From: Desulfatitalea sp. BRH_c12 | Lineage (GTDB): Bacteria; Desulfobacterota; Desulfobacteria; Desulfobacterales; Desulfosarcinaceae | Length of the DNA stretch: 64,000 bases | Assembly (NCBI GenBank): GCA_000961655.1 | Contig: LADR01000065.1 | Location: 1-64,000, forward strand | Reading direction: 5' to 3' | In this document: piece by piece, positions 54,510-62,253 of the stretch | Layout: each line of letters starts with the position of its first letter | Numbering within the stretch: position 1 is the first letter of the stretch | Notes under the pieces: model-generated | Seen by the model: the letters and a program-made list of their open reading frames with translations, nothing else | The model's database searches: none | What the model was told of the DNA's origin: nothing | Translations under genes and position numbers: made by a program

Positions 54510-54758
54510 GTGCTGAAAGCGTGTGATCAGAACATCCAGAAAATGCTCCTGCTGACGCAGGAGATGATGCGTCTGGCGGATCAAGGCGACGCCGACCGCG
54601 AAGACACCGGCTGCGGCATTCTTTACGGAATGTTGCGCGATTCGGCATACAAGCTGTCGCGAATGGCGGAAGAAGAGAAAAAAAGACACCAGGAAAAAGG
54701 GTGGTGGCCAGCCGACGGACCGCAATGTCCGGGCGCCTCGGGCGCCCCCACAAGATAA
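54510..54758 (+). CDS. small helical protein of unknown function
   Basis: An 82-residue protein of unrecognised family. It starts with GTG at 54510 after CGGAGACAATTGC. It is rich in Glu, Lys, Met and Leu (NIQKMLLLTQEMMRLADQG, GCGILYGMLRDSAYKLSRMAEEEKKRH) and likely all-helical. The last 15 residues are Pro/Gly-rich. It lies 45 bp before the rubrerythrin gene, on the same strand, so co-transcription is probable and a role in the same stress response can be supposed. Confidence 0.6.
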   Translation: MLKACDQNIQKMLLLTQEMMRLADQGDADREDTGCGILYGMLRDSAYKLSRMAEEEKKRHQEKGWWPADGPQCPGASGAPTR

Positions 54759-54803
54759 TTCAATGAGACAATCAACAAGCTCTTAACCCAAGGAGGAATC
54801 GAA

Positions 54804-55379
54804 GTGGCATCATTGGAAGGAACGCAAACCGCAAAGAATCTGTTGGCCTCTTTCGCAGGAGAATCACAAGCGCGCAACCGGTACACCTATTTCGCAGGCA
54901 AGGCCCGCAAAGAGGGATTCGTTCAGATTGCCGATATTTTCGAAGAAACCGCCAACCAGGAGAAGGAGCATGCCAAACGCTTTTTCAATTTTCTGGAGGG
55001 CGGTGATCTTCAGATCGTGGCCGCTTTTCCGGCCGGCATCATTGCCAGCACGCTGGACAACCTGAAATCGTCGGCTGACGGCGAACGTCACGAACACATC
55101 GAAATGTACCCTGAATTTGCAAAGATAGCCCGCCAAGAAGGGTTTGAAGCCATGGCAATGGTTTGGGAAGCTGTTTGCGTGGCGGAAAAGCAGCATGAAA
55201 AGCGTTTTCGTGATCTGGCGGCCAACATCGCCGCGGGAGCGGTTTTCAAACGCGCCCAACCGGTCGCATGGCGCTGTCGCAATTGCGGGTACGTGCACGA
55301 AGGCCAGGAAGCACCTCAGATGTGTCCGGCCTGCGCGCATCCTCAGGCCCATTTTGAATTGCTCGGAGAAAACTGGTAG
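54804..55379 (+). CDS. rubrerythrin
   Basis: A 191-residue non-haem di-iron peroxidase. It reduces hydrogen peroxide with electrons from a rubredoxin. The ferritin-like di-iron domain has [17 protein letters not shown] (Glu ligands, about 19), [15 protein letters not shown] (about 50), [12 protein letters not shown] (about 97) and [13 protein letters not shown] (about 130). A C-terminal rubredoxin-like domain has [10 protein letters not shown] and [11 protein letters not shown] (about 158-182). It starts with GTG after AAGGAGGAATCGAA. It is the first of a run of oxygen-defence genes. Confidence 0.95.
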   Translation: MASLEGTQTAKNLLASFAGESQARNRYTYFAGKARKEGFVQIADIFEETANQEKEHAKRFFNFLEGGDLQIVAAFPAGIIASTLDNLKSSADGERHEHIEMYPEFAKIARQEGFEAMAMVWEAVCVAEKQHEKRFRDLAANIAAGAVFKRAQPVAWRCRNCGYVHEGQEAPQMCPACAHPQAHFELLGENW

Positions 55380-55414
55380 ATAGTATTAAAACCCTAAACA
55401 CGAAGGAGGCATCA

Positions 55415-55789
55415 ATGACCCAGAGATTGGAAGTGTACAAGTGTAATTTGTGCGGCAATATCGTCGAAGTGCTTCATGCCGGCCCCGGAGAATTGGTCTG
55501 CTGCGGGGCACCCATGGTCTGTATGCAAGAAAATACGGTCGACGCGGCCAAGGAAAAGCATGTACCGGTCATCGAGAAAATCGAGGGCGGGGTAAAGGTG
55601 AAAGTGGGCAGTGCCGCCCACCCCATGGAAGAAAAGCACTATATCGAATGGATCGAGATTGTTGCCGATGGCAAAGTGTATCGCCAATTTCTGAAGCCGG
55701 GCCAGGCACCCGAAGCGATCTTCATGGTCGCGGCGGACAACGTGACCGCCCGGGAGTATTGCAACATTCATGGTCATTGGAAGTCCTGA
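55415..55789 (+). CDS. dfx: desulfoferrodoxin (superoxide reductase)
   Basis: A 124-residue superoxide reductase that reduces superoxide to hydrogen peroxide, with rubredoxin as the donor. The N-terminal desulforedoxin domain has four cysteines (YKCNLCGN and VCCGAPM). The catalytic domain has [14 protein letters not shown] (His ligands, about 68-81) and [16 protein letters not shown] (Cys and His ligands, about 107-122). It is the two-Fe (1Fe-Dx plus 1Fe-SOR) type. AAGGAGGCATCA precedes the ATG. It follows rubrerythrin by 35 bp, so one transcript is probable. Confidence 0.96.
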   Translation: MTQRLEVYKCNLCGNIVEVLHAGPGELVCCGAPMVCMQENTVDAAKEKHVPVIEKIEGGVKVKVGSAAHPMEEKHYIEWIEIVADGKVYRQFLKPGQAPEAIFMVAADNVTAREYCNIHGHWKS

Positions 55790-55837
55790 TTCCCCTTGCA
55801 GGCAAACGATCGTTCTTTAGATGAGAAGAACATTCAA

Positions 55838-55869
55838 CCGTCGGGGCGAATCACCGTTCGCCCCGACGG
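55838..55869. terminator. hairpin between desulfoferrodoxin and the rubredoxin-like gene
   Basis: CCGTCGGGGCGAA, a 6-nt loop and TTCGCCCCGACGG form a 13-bp perfect stem. It lies 48 bp after the desulfoferrodoxin stop. The GGGGCGAA/TTCGCCCC core also occurs at about 27506-27530 (AGGGGCGAACC then GTGTTCGCCC), so this may be a dispersed hairpin used as a terminator. Confidence 0.6.
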
Positions 55870-55898
55870 CAAACATTTGATTACAGAAGAGGTGATCC

Positions 55899-56054
55899 AT
55901 GGCAAACTGGAAATGTGCGAATTGCGGCTACGAAATGGAAGCGGAAAAACCGCCGGAGCGCTGTCCTTCTTGTAAACAGGCATGCGAATTTCTGGATAAT
56001 ACCTGCTACACACCTGACTGCCAGGGTGGTGGCAAAGATCCCCGCATCAAATAA
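55899..56054 (+). CDS. rubredoxin-like small protein, six or more cysteines
   Basis: A 51-residue protein. It has the rubredoxin-type knuckles CANCGY (about 6-11) and CPSCKQAC (about 22-29), and more cysteines at NTCYTPDC (about 36-41). The length and the GGY/CGYEME part are like rubredoxin, but the extra cysteines and missing central tryptophan/aromatic region are not. It could carry one iron plus a second site or be a small zinc protein. AGAAGAGGTGATCC precedes the ATG. It lies between desulfoferrodoxin and cydA on the same strand. Confidence 0.75.
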   Translation: MANWKCANCGYEMEAEKPPERCPSCKQACEFLDNTCYTPDCQGGGKDPRIK

Positions 56055-56165
56055 ACAACCGGTTGGCTTCGATCCATTTCCCACGGTCCCACGGGGAAAA
56101 GCGTTGGGGTAAATCTATATCACCCCGTAAATTGCATAAAGCCATCATTGTCTGAGGAGGGTTTG

Positions 56166-57509
56166 ATGGATCCCGTTTTTTTATCGCGACTGCAATTTGC
56201 CGCCGCCACCATGTTCCATTTTTTGTTCGTGCCGCTGACGCTCGGCCTTTCCGTCCTGGTCGCTTACATGGAAACCCGCTACGCGCGCAGCGGTGATGAA
56301 ACCTATCTGCGCATGACCAAATTCTGGGGTAAGCTTTTTTTGATCAACTTCGCCTTGGGCGTGGTAACCGGGATCACCCTGGAATTTCAATTCGGCACCA
56401 ACTGGTCGCGATACTCGGCCTTTGTCGGCGACATCTTCGGCTCACTGCTCGCCATCGAGGCAACCGTCGCCTTCTTTCTGGAGTCGATTCTGATCGGTGT
56501 TTGGGTTTTCGGATGGAAAAAACTCTCCCGCAAAGCGCATGCGGCTGTCATGTGGCTGGTCGCCGGTGCCGGAAACATTTCAGCTCTGTGGATTCTGATC
56601 GCCAATGGCTGGATGCAGCAGCCGGTCGGCTATGTGCTGCGCAACGGACGCGCCGAGCTCAACGACTTTGCCGCCGTGGCCTTGAATAAGTTCGCACTGC
56701 TGGAATTCTTCCATACGGTGCCGGCAGCATTCATCCTGGGCAGTTTCTTCGTGATGGGCATCAGCGCCTATCATCTGCTGAAAAAACAGAATATCGATTT
56801 TTTCACCCGCTCTTTTCGGATAGCCTTGGTATTGGGTTTCATCTCTTCCGTATGGGTCATTATCGAAGGCGATCAGCATGCTATCCACGTCACCCAGGTG
56901 CAACCGACCAAACTGGCCGCCATGGAAGCCCACTGGGAAACCAGCCGGGAGGCGCCCATGTTCCTGCTCACGCTGCCCGATGAAGCCAATGAGCGCAACT
57001 ACTTTGAGTTCGGCCGTTTGCCCGGGCTGCTCAGTTTTCTGGGCTATCACGACGTCAATGCCGAGGTACGCGGCTTAAAAGATTTTGCGCGCGACGAGCG
57101 CCCGCCGGTATTGCTCACCTTTATAGCCTTTCGGACCATGGTGATTTTGGGGACGCTTTTCCCGTTGCTGACCCTGATCGGGTGGTTTTTACGACACCGG
57201 CTGATCGAAAACCGTTGGTATCTGATGATCATGGTGGCCGCCATACCCCTGCCTTACCTTGCCATTCAGGCCGGATGGGTCGTCGCGGAAGTCGGGCGCC
57301 AGCCGTGGATTGTCTACGGGCTGCTCAAGACCGCTCAGGCCGCGTCACCCGTGACCGGTGGCCAGGTGCTGTCTTCGCTGATCGCATTCATTCTGGTGTA
57401 TGGCCTTTTAGGTCTGACGGGTTTTTTCCTCATTGCCCAAACAGCGATCAAGGGGCCAAAGGCTGTCCAGCCTGATGCACCCGAGATCCTGCGCGTGAGC
57501 GCACCCTGA
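56166..57509 (+). CDS. cydA: cytochrome bd ubiquinol oxidase subunit I
   Basis: A 447-residue membrane subunit with haems b558, b595 and d that reduces oxygen to water. Haem ligands are visible in FAAATMFHFLFVPLTLG (His about 19) and LEFFHTVPAAFILG (His about 183). The quinol site and charged relay are GDQHAIHVTQVQPTKLAAMEAHWET. GRQPWIVYGLLKT (about 377) is the family signature. It is short, so it is of the short Q-loop type. The ATG at 56166 follows GAGGAGGGTTTG. In an anaerobe it defends against oxygen. Confidence 0.96.
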   Translation: MDPVFLSRLQFAAATMFHFLFVPLTLGLSVLVAYMETRYARSGDETYLRMTKFWGKLFLINFALGVVTGITLEFQFGTNWSRYSAFVGDIFGSLLAIEATVAFFLESILIGVWVFGWKKLSRKAHAAVMWLVAGAGNISALWILIANGWMQQPVGYVLRNGRAELNDFAAVALNKFALLEFFHTVPAAFILGSFFVMGISAYHLLKKQNIDFFTRSFRIALVLGFISSVWVIIEGDQHAIHVTQVQPTKLAAMEAHWETSREAPMFLLTLPDEANERNYFEFGRLPGLLSFLGYHDVNAEVRGLKDFARDERPPVLLTFIAFRTMVILGTLFPLLTLIGWFLRHRLIENRWYLMIMVAAIPLPYLAIQAGWVVAEVGRQPWIVYGLLKTAQAASPVTGGQVLSSLIAFILVYGLLGLTGFFLIAQTAIKGPKAVQPDAPEILRVSAP

Positions 57510-57546
57510 CGACCGAGATAACCCATACCAAATTACGGGGGCATGT

Positions 57547-58575
57547 ATGGAACTGCAAGCAACATGGTTTTTTATCTGGGGATTATTGTGGGCGATCTTC
57601 TTCATGACGGATGGCTTCGATTTTGGTATCGGCGCACTCTATCCTTTCCTGGGCAAGCGCGAGCAGGACAAACGCATGATGATCAATGCCATGGGGCCGC
57701 TGTGGGACGGTAACGAAGTGTGGCTGATCACTGCCGGCGGGGTGACGTTCGCGGCGTTTCCCCTGGTCTATGCCGTTATGTTCTCTTCGCTGTACACCGC
57801 CTTGATGCTGATCTTGTTTGCCTTGATTCTGCGGGGTGTTTCCTTCGAATTTCGCGGCAAAGTGGATCACCCGGCCTGGCGCAACGTGTGGGACGTCTGT
57901 ATTTTTATCGGCAGCACCACGCCGGCGCTGCTGTTCGGGGTGGCCTTTGCAAATATCTTCAAAGGATTGCCGTTGGACCAGGCGCATTTGTTCCAGGGCA
58001 ATCTGCTGACGCTGCTTAACCCCTATGGGCTGTTGGGTGGGGTCCTTTTCATGCTTTTTTTTCTGGTGCACGGCGCTTTGTGGTTGGCGATCCGCACCTC
58101 TGAAGATCTGCACGAGCGGGCGGTCCGCGCTGCCGGCAGATTGTGGTTGCCCTTGCTGCTGACGGCGGTGGCCTTTCTGGCCTACAGTGCGGTGGCCACC
58201 GATCTGTATGCCAACTACCTTGAACGGCCCTATTTGTTCGTCGTCATTTTAGCGGCTGTGTCCGGTCTGGTCGGAATCAAATGGTTCCTGGCCAAAAAAC
58301 AGTATTTCCGCGCATGGTTGGCCTCCGCCCTGGCCATTGCAGGCGCCACCTTTTTTGGCATCGTGGGCCTTTTCCCCAATATGCTGCTGTCCAGCATCAA
58401 CGCCGATTACAGCCTGACGGCGCTGAACGCCTCCTCCAGCCCGATGACGTTGAAAATCATGCTGGTGGTCGTATTGTTGTTCGTACCGCTTGTGCTGGCC
58501 TACCAGATCTGGGCTTACCATCTCTTTCACACCAAGTTGGGGCAAGAGGATCTGGCCTTGGAGGATGCCTACTGA
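57547..58575 (+). CDS. cydB: cytochrome bd ubiquinol oxidase subunit II
   Basis: A 342-residue membrane subunit of cytochrome bd that supports the haem-bearing CydA. The N-terminus (WFFIWGLLWAIFFMTDGFDFGIGALYPFLG) is diagnostic, and GPLWDGNEVWLITAGG (about 57-72) is the family signature. Eight or so hydrophobic helices follow. It starts 37 bp after cydA. No cydCD (haem export) or cydX was seen near it. Confidence 0.96.
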   Translation: MELQATWFFIWGLLWAIFFMTDGFDFGIGALYPFLGKREQDKRMMINAMGPLWDGNEVWLITAGGVTFAAFPLVYAVMFSSLYTALMLILFALILRGVSFEFRGKVDHPAWRNVWDVCIFIGSTTPALLFGVAFANIFKGLPLDQAHLFQGNLLTLLNPYGLLGGVLFMLFFLVHGALWLAIRTSEDLHERAVRAAGRLWLPLLLTAVAFLAYSAVATDLYANYLERPYLFVVILAAVSGLVGIKWFLAKKQYFRAWLASALAIAGATFFGIVGLFPNMLLSSINADYSLTALNASSSPMTLKIMLVVVLLFVPLVLAYQIWAYHLFHTKLGQEDLALEDAY

Positions 58576-58583
58576 GAAGTGTT

Positions 58584-58835
58584 AAGTTTCGGGTTCCAAA
58601 CGCCGGTGATCCGGGCGTGTTGTCCGCGCCACACGCCATTTCGCTCAAGTGAGACTGAAGGTGTGCGTAGGGCCGGGCCGCAAACTAAGCTGGCGCTCAA
58701 ACAGTGCGGCCCAAAACACCCTACGCACACCGTTGTAGGGGCGACCGGCGGTCGCCGCAGAAAGCTCATGGCTGACTGTGGCGCGGACAACCCCCAGGCT
58801 CACCTCACTACGTGCCAAGCCCGAAAGTTGAGGTG
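58584..58835. repeat. MITE-like dispersed element, family 2, long form
   Basis: The left end GTTTCGGGTTCC then GGTGATCCGGGCGTGTTG matches the inverted right end CCCCCAGGCTCACCTCAC then GTGCCAAGCCCGAAAG. Inside are GTGTGCGTAGGGCCGGG-type and GGGGCGACCGGCGGTCGCC repeats, the latter also found at about 39545. It lies just after cydB and before the cytochrome gene. No coding potential is evident. Confidence 0.8.
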
Positions 58836-58979
58836 TAAGGTGAGGGCAAATAGCCTTCCAGATCCGAAGTGGCAATGCACGCAATTGCCAAGCCAGCCAT
58901 GGCTTCGCCGGGCATGAGTTGATCCGGTTTGGGAAAGATGCTAGAAAGAAATAGCGGACATAACCAGCAAGGAGAGATG

Positions 58980-59327
58980 ATGCGCCCCATTTTTTTTGCC
59001 GTGCTAATCGTTCTGGTCACGATGACAGGATCGCTCGCTTTTGCCCAGGAAAACAAGGGGGCCGATCAGATGCGGCTGGAAGGCGGTGGGCAGGGCAGTG
59101 TGCCTTTTCCGCACCACCGTCATCAAACCGCGCTGGGAGACTGCCTGGTCTGCCACTCTTTCTTTGATCAGGAAAAAGGTGCCATCGCCGATGCCATTGC
59201 CGATGGGCGACTGGTCAAAAAGCAGGTCATGAACAAACTGTGCATCCAATGCCACCGTCGCCAGAAGCAGGACGGCAACCCCGGCGGTCCATTGACCTGC
59301 ACCCAATGCCACAAGAAGGAGTCGTAA
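58980..59327 (+). CDS. small periplasmic triheme c-type cytochrome
   Basis: A 115-residue secreted cytochrome. Residues 1-20 form a signal peptide (RPIFFAVLIVLVTMTGSLAFA). Three haem-binding motifs are CLVCH, CIQCH and CTQCH (about residues 53-57, 81-85 and 106-110). PFPHHRHQT (about 40) may supply distal His ligands. It resembles class III-type cytochrome domains, although only three haems are present where cytochrome c3 has four. The ATG at 58980 follows AAGGAGAG. It may feed cytochrome bd or a periplasmic redox partner. Confidence 0.85.
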   Translation: MRPIFFAVLIVLVTMTGSLAFAQENKGADQMRLEGGGQGSVPFPHHRHQTALGDCLVCHSFFDQEKGAIADAIADGRLVKKQVMNKLCIQCHRRQKQDGNPGGPLTCTQCHKKES

Positions 59328-59332
59328 CACCC

Positions 59333-60304
59333 ATGTTCGCACTAGGCCTCCAAGGCAGCCCGCGTAAAAAGGGCAATACCGACATTCTGCTCGCCGAGTT
59401 CATGCAGGCGCTCGCGCAACTGGGCGTGGAGACCCGCACCATAGAGGTCTGCCAACAGCATATAGAGGCTTGCAAGGAGTATACGGTTTGTGAAAAAAAA
59501 GGGTACTGCCCGATCGATGACGATATGAGCCGCGAGATTTACGGGTTGATACGCCGGGCCGATATCGTCGTTGCTGCGTCACCGGTCTTCTTCTATAATG
59601 TTACCGCACAGCTCAAGGCCCTCATCGATCGTTGTCAGACGCTCTGGGCGCGCAAGTACAAACTCAAACTCAACGATCCTGGTCATCGCACGCGGCGCGG
59701 TTTCGTTCTGGCCGTCGGGGCCACCTCCGGCAAGCAGCTCTTCGACGGCATTCACCTGACCGCCAAGTATTTCTTTGATGGTATTTCCGCGCAACCATCC
59801 GGCCATCTGATATACCGGCGCATGGAAGGCCGGGGACAAATCAAAACCCACCCGACGTTGCAGGTGGAAGTGGTCCAGGCGGTTCGGGAATTGACCGACG
59901 GTTTGCTGCAACGCCCTAAAATCCTTTTCGCTTGCCGTGAAAATGCCTGTCGTAGCCAGATGGCGGCAGCTTTTGCCCGCCTGTACGCCGGCGACCGGCT
60001 GGATGTGATCAGTGCGGGCAGCCAACCGGCGGCCCAAGTCAATCCTGTGATGGTGGATGCCATGCAGGAAAAAGGTATCGACATGGGATTTCTTGCCACA
60101 ACCGCCTTGGAAACCGCCATAGCGGTCCATGCGCCGGCGACGATCATTACCATGGGGTGCGGCGAACAATGCCCTGTTGTGCCCGGAGCCAGGATCGAAG
60201 TGTGGGATTTGCCCGACCCGGCCGGTCAATCCATCGATTTCATGCGCGGGGTACGCGATGATATCGAAGCAAGAATCAAAACGCTGATTGACGCTTATGC
60301 ATAA
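59333..60304 (+). CDS. flavin reductase-arsenate reductase (LMW-PTP fold) fusion
   Basis: A 323-residue two-domain protein. Residues 1-185 are a flavodoxin-like NADPH-dependent FMN reductase/iron-sulfur flavoprotein type ([39 protein letters not shown]). It has cysteines C40, C47, C53 and C59, spaced unlike the usual CXXCXXC of that family. Residues 195-323 are an LMW-phosphatase/arsenate reductase: P-loop C201-RENAC-R207, then [11 protein letters not shown] (C276, C280) and [10 protein letters not shown]. The start at 59333 is preferred because the preceding frame has no family-like sequence. It lies 6 bp after the cytochrome gene, in the oxygen-defence island. Confidence 0.9.
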   Translation: MFALGLQGSPRKKGNTDILLAEFMQALAQLGVETRTIEVCQQHIEACKEYTVCEKKGYCPIDDDMSREIYGLIRRADIVVAASPVFFYNVTAQLKALIDRCQTLWARKYKLKLNDPGHRTRRGFVLAVGATSGKQLFDGIHLTAKYFFDGISAQPSGHLIYRRMEGRGQIKTHPTLQVEVVQAVRELTDGLLQRPKILFACRENACRSQMAAAFARLYAGDRLDVISAGSQPAAQVNPVMVDAMQEKGIDMGFLATTALETAIAVHAPATIITMGCGEQCPVVPGARIEVWDLPDPAGQSIDFMRGVRDDIEARIKTLIDAYA

Positions 60305-60310
60305 TTGGAG

Positions 60311-60352
60311 GCGCCCTTTGTATTTCAGTCACTGTTAAAATACAAAGGGCGT
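60311..60352. terminator. hairpin between the fusion gene and rubredoxin
   Basis: GCGCCCTTTGTATTT and AAATACAAAGGGCGT form a 15-bp near-perfect stem with a 12-nt loop, starting 7 bp after the fusion gene stop. No T run follows, and a rubredoxin gene starts 39 bp further, so it may be a partial terminator. It shares GGCGCCCTTTGTA with the cooS-side terminator at 41386-41413. Confidence 0.6.
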
Positions 60353-60390
60353 CTTCAATCCAACCCACCCCAACCAAGAAGGAGAAACAG

Positions 60391-60549
60391 ATGGACCGAT
60401 ATGTTTGTACAGTTTGCGGGTATGTGTACGACCCTGCGCAGGGCGATCCGGACAATGGCGTGAAACTTGGCACCAAATTCGAAGATGTGCCCGAAGATTG
60501 GGAGTGCCCGGTCTGCGGTGCACCTAAATCCGATTTTGAAAAAGAGTAA
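60391..60549 (+). CDS. rubredoxin
   Basis: A 52-residue one-iron electron carrier. The iron ligands are in [10 protein letters not shown] (about 6-15) and [12 protein letters not shown] (about 39-50). [10 protein letters not shown] is the usual loop. AAGAAGGAGAAACAG precedes the ATG. It is the likely electron donor to the flavodiiron protein and rubrerythrin encoded nearby. The gene is single-rubredoxin length and complete. Confidence 0.97.
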   Translation: MDRYVCTVCGYVYDPAQGDPDNGVKLGTKFEDVPEDWECPVCGAPKSDFEKE

Positions 60550-60569
60550 AGAACAGTAGCTGGAACCGG

Positions 60570-60599
60570 ATGCCCTTTTTGCCAAAGCGAAAAGGGCAT
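60570..60599. terminator. terminator after rubredoxin
   Basis: ATGCCCTTTTTGCC and GGCAT-side AAAAGGGCAT form a 10-bp stem with a 10-nt loop, beginning 21 bp after the rubredoxin stop. TTGTTATTC follows, only a weak T tract, but the stem and place fit. Confidence 0.75.
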
Positions 60600-60871
60600 T
60601 GTTATTCGAGCGGCAATGCAATCTCGTTCATCGCGCGGCAGCGCCAGGTTTAGTGTCTGGCTTCATTCAATCAAAATGGCATCTCATGCGGGGTGGGCGT
60701 GAGAGGCCTAAAGGCTGAGTCGGGTCTGTTTCCGGTGGTGCTTTCGCGTATTTCGTGTATATCGTGGTATCGCAACCGCGACCTAAACGAAATGCCCAAA
60801 ACCAGTGGCACCTGAATCACACGGCAAGGCCCCCACTGGACAGATATTTACAGTAAAAAGAGGAAGTACGC
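60600..60871. other. short intergenic region, promoter of flavodiiron protein
   Basis: About 270 bp between the terminator and the flavodiiron gene. It has no supported gene. The likely promoter of the flavodiiron operon lies here, because the terminator would stop read-through from rubredoxin. Confidence 0.5.
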
Positions 60872-62065
60872 ATGAAACCAATACAAATTGCCAATGGTAT
60901 TTACGACGTGGGTGTCAATGACTGGAACATCGATGATTTCCATGGCTATTCCACGCCTATGGGAAGCAGCTACAATGCCTTTTTGATTGTGGATGAAAAG
61001 GTGACCCTCATTGATGCCGTGAAAAGGGAATTTGCCGATCAGTTGATCGCCAAGATAGAGCAAATTGTCGATCCGCGCAAAATCGACTACGTGATCAGCA
61101 ATCATACCGAAATGGATCATTCCGGCGGATTGGCGCGGGTCATGCACCGCATCGGTGAAGAAAAGCCTGTTTATTGCTCCAAACTGGGGGCCAAGAACCT
61201 GCCGTTGCATTTTGCCCGCAAACTGAACTATCAGCCGGTGACCGATGGGCAGACCCTGAGCCTGGGTGCCCGTTCCCTGACCTTCCTGGAAACCCGCATG
61301 ATCCATTGGCCGGACAGTATGTTCAGTTACCTCAACGAAGACAAAATTCTCTTTTCCAGCGATGGCTTCGGGCAGCATTATGCCGGTTTCGAAAAATTCG
61401 ACGACATCATCGGCGATGCGATCATGCCGCATGCCAAGAAGTACTTTGCCAACATTTTGCTGCTCTACGCGCCGTTGATCCTCAAGCTGATCGAAAAAGT
61501 AACCACCATGGGACTGGAGATCAAAATGATCTGCCCCGATCATGGCGTGCTGTGGCGTAGCGAACCGTCCAAAATCATCAATGCCTATCTCGAGTGGAGC
61601 CGTCAGACGGCCAAACGCAAAGCGGTACTGGTTTACGACACCATGTGGCACAGCACTGAAAAGATGGCCGATGCTATTGCCGGTGGGTTGTCCGACGAAG
61701 GCATCATCGTGCGACCTATGTATTTGCGCAAATGGCACCGCAGCGACGTGATGACCGAGGTGTTGGATGCCAAGGCCGTGATCGTCGGGTCGCCCACCCT
61801 CAACAATGGCCTGTTCCCGACGGTCAGTGATTTTTTAACCTACATGAAAGGCTTGAAGCCTCTCGGCAAGATCGGCGCTGCCTTTGGCTCTTATGGATGG
61901 AGCGGCGAAGCGACCAAGCTGATCACCCGGGAACTGGAAGGGATGAAGTTCGAGATGCTCGAACAGGTTCGGAGCCAATATGTGCCCAATGCCAGCAGCC
62001 TGGAAGAGAGCTATGCTTTTGGCCGCGCCATCGGACAGGCCATCAACGCCCAGGTGCCTGCATGA
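60872..62065 (+). CDS. A-type flavodiiron protein (rubredoxin:oxygen oxidoreductase)
   Basis: A 397-residue soluble oxygen (or NO) reductase. The N-terminal metallo-beta-lactamase domain holds the di-iron site: NHTEMDHSGG (about 80), MIHWPDSMFSYL (about 147) and DGFGQHYAG (about 165). A C-terminal flavodoxin domain (about 250-395) has YDTMWHSTEKMADA and SPTLNNGLFPTVSDFL and FGSYGWSGEATKL. AAAAGAGGAAGTACGC precedes the ATG. It ends in a 4-bp ATGA overlap with a ferredoxin gene. With rubredoxin it would reduce oxygen to water. Confidence 0.97.
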   Translation: MKPIQIANGIYDVGVNDWNIDDFHGYSTPMGSSYNAFLIVDEKVTLIDAVKREFADQLIAKIEQIVDPRKIDYVISNHTEMDHSGGLARVMHRIGEEKPVYCSKLGAKNLPLHFARKLNYQPVTDGQTLSLGARSLTFLETRMIHWPDSMFSYLNEDKILFSSDGFGQHYAGFEKFDDIIGDAIMPHAKKYFANILLLYAPLILKLIEKVTTMGLEIKMICPDHGVLWRSEPSKIINAYLEWSRQTAKRKAVLVYDTMWHSTEKMADAIAGGLSDEGIIVRPMYLRKWHRSDVMTEVLDAKAVIVGSPTLNNGLFPTVSDFLTYMKGLKPLGKIGAAFGSYGWSGEATKLITRELEGMKFEMLEQVRSQYVPNASSLEESYAFGRAIGQAINAQVPA

Positions 62066-62253
62066 AACGGCCCTTAGTGGATATGGCCGCCTGCACCATG
62101 TGCATGGGGTGTGTGGCGGTCTGTCCTGAGGTGTTCAGTGAGAACGATGCGGGGTATATCACGGTGGCCGACCTGGACGCCTATCCGGAAGCGTGCGTCG
62201 CCGAAGCCATCAAATATTGCCCCGAAGATGCCATCGGCTGGGAAGAAGAGTGA
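62062..62253 (+). CDS. single-cluster [4Fe-4S] ferredoxin
   Basis: A 63-residue ferredoxin. The first motif is ACTMCMGCVAVCPEV (Cys at about 11, 14, 17 and 21). The second, KYCPEDAIGW near residue 54, supplies the fourth ligand of one cluster, so a single cubane and perhaps a disulfide are expected. The short length and acidic tail are typical. It starts in a 4-bp overlap with the flavodiiron gene. It may pass electrons between ferredoxin-linked reductases and the flavodiiron protein. Confidence 0.9.
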   Translation: MKRPLVDMAACTMCMGCVAVCPEVFSENDAGYITVADLDAYPEACVAEAIKYCPEDAIGWEEE

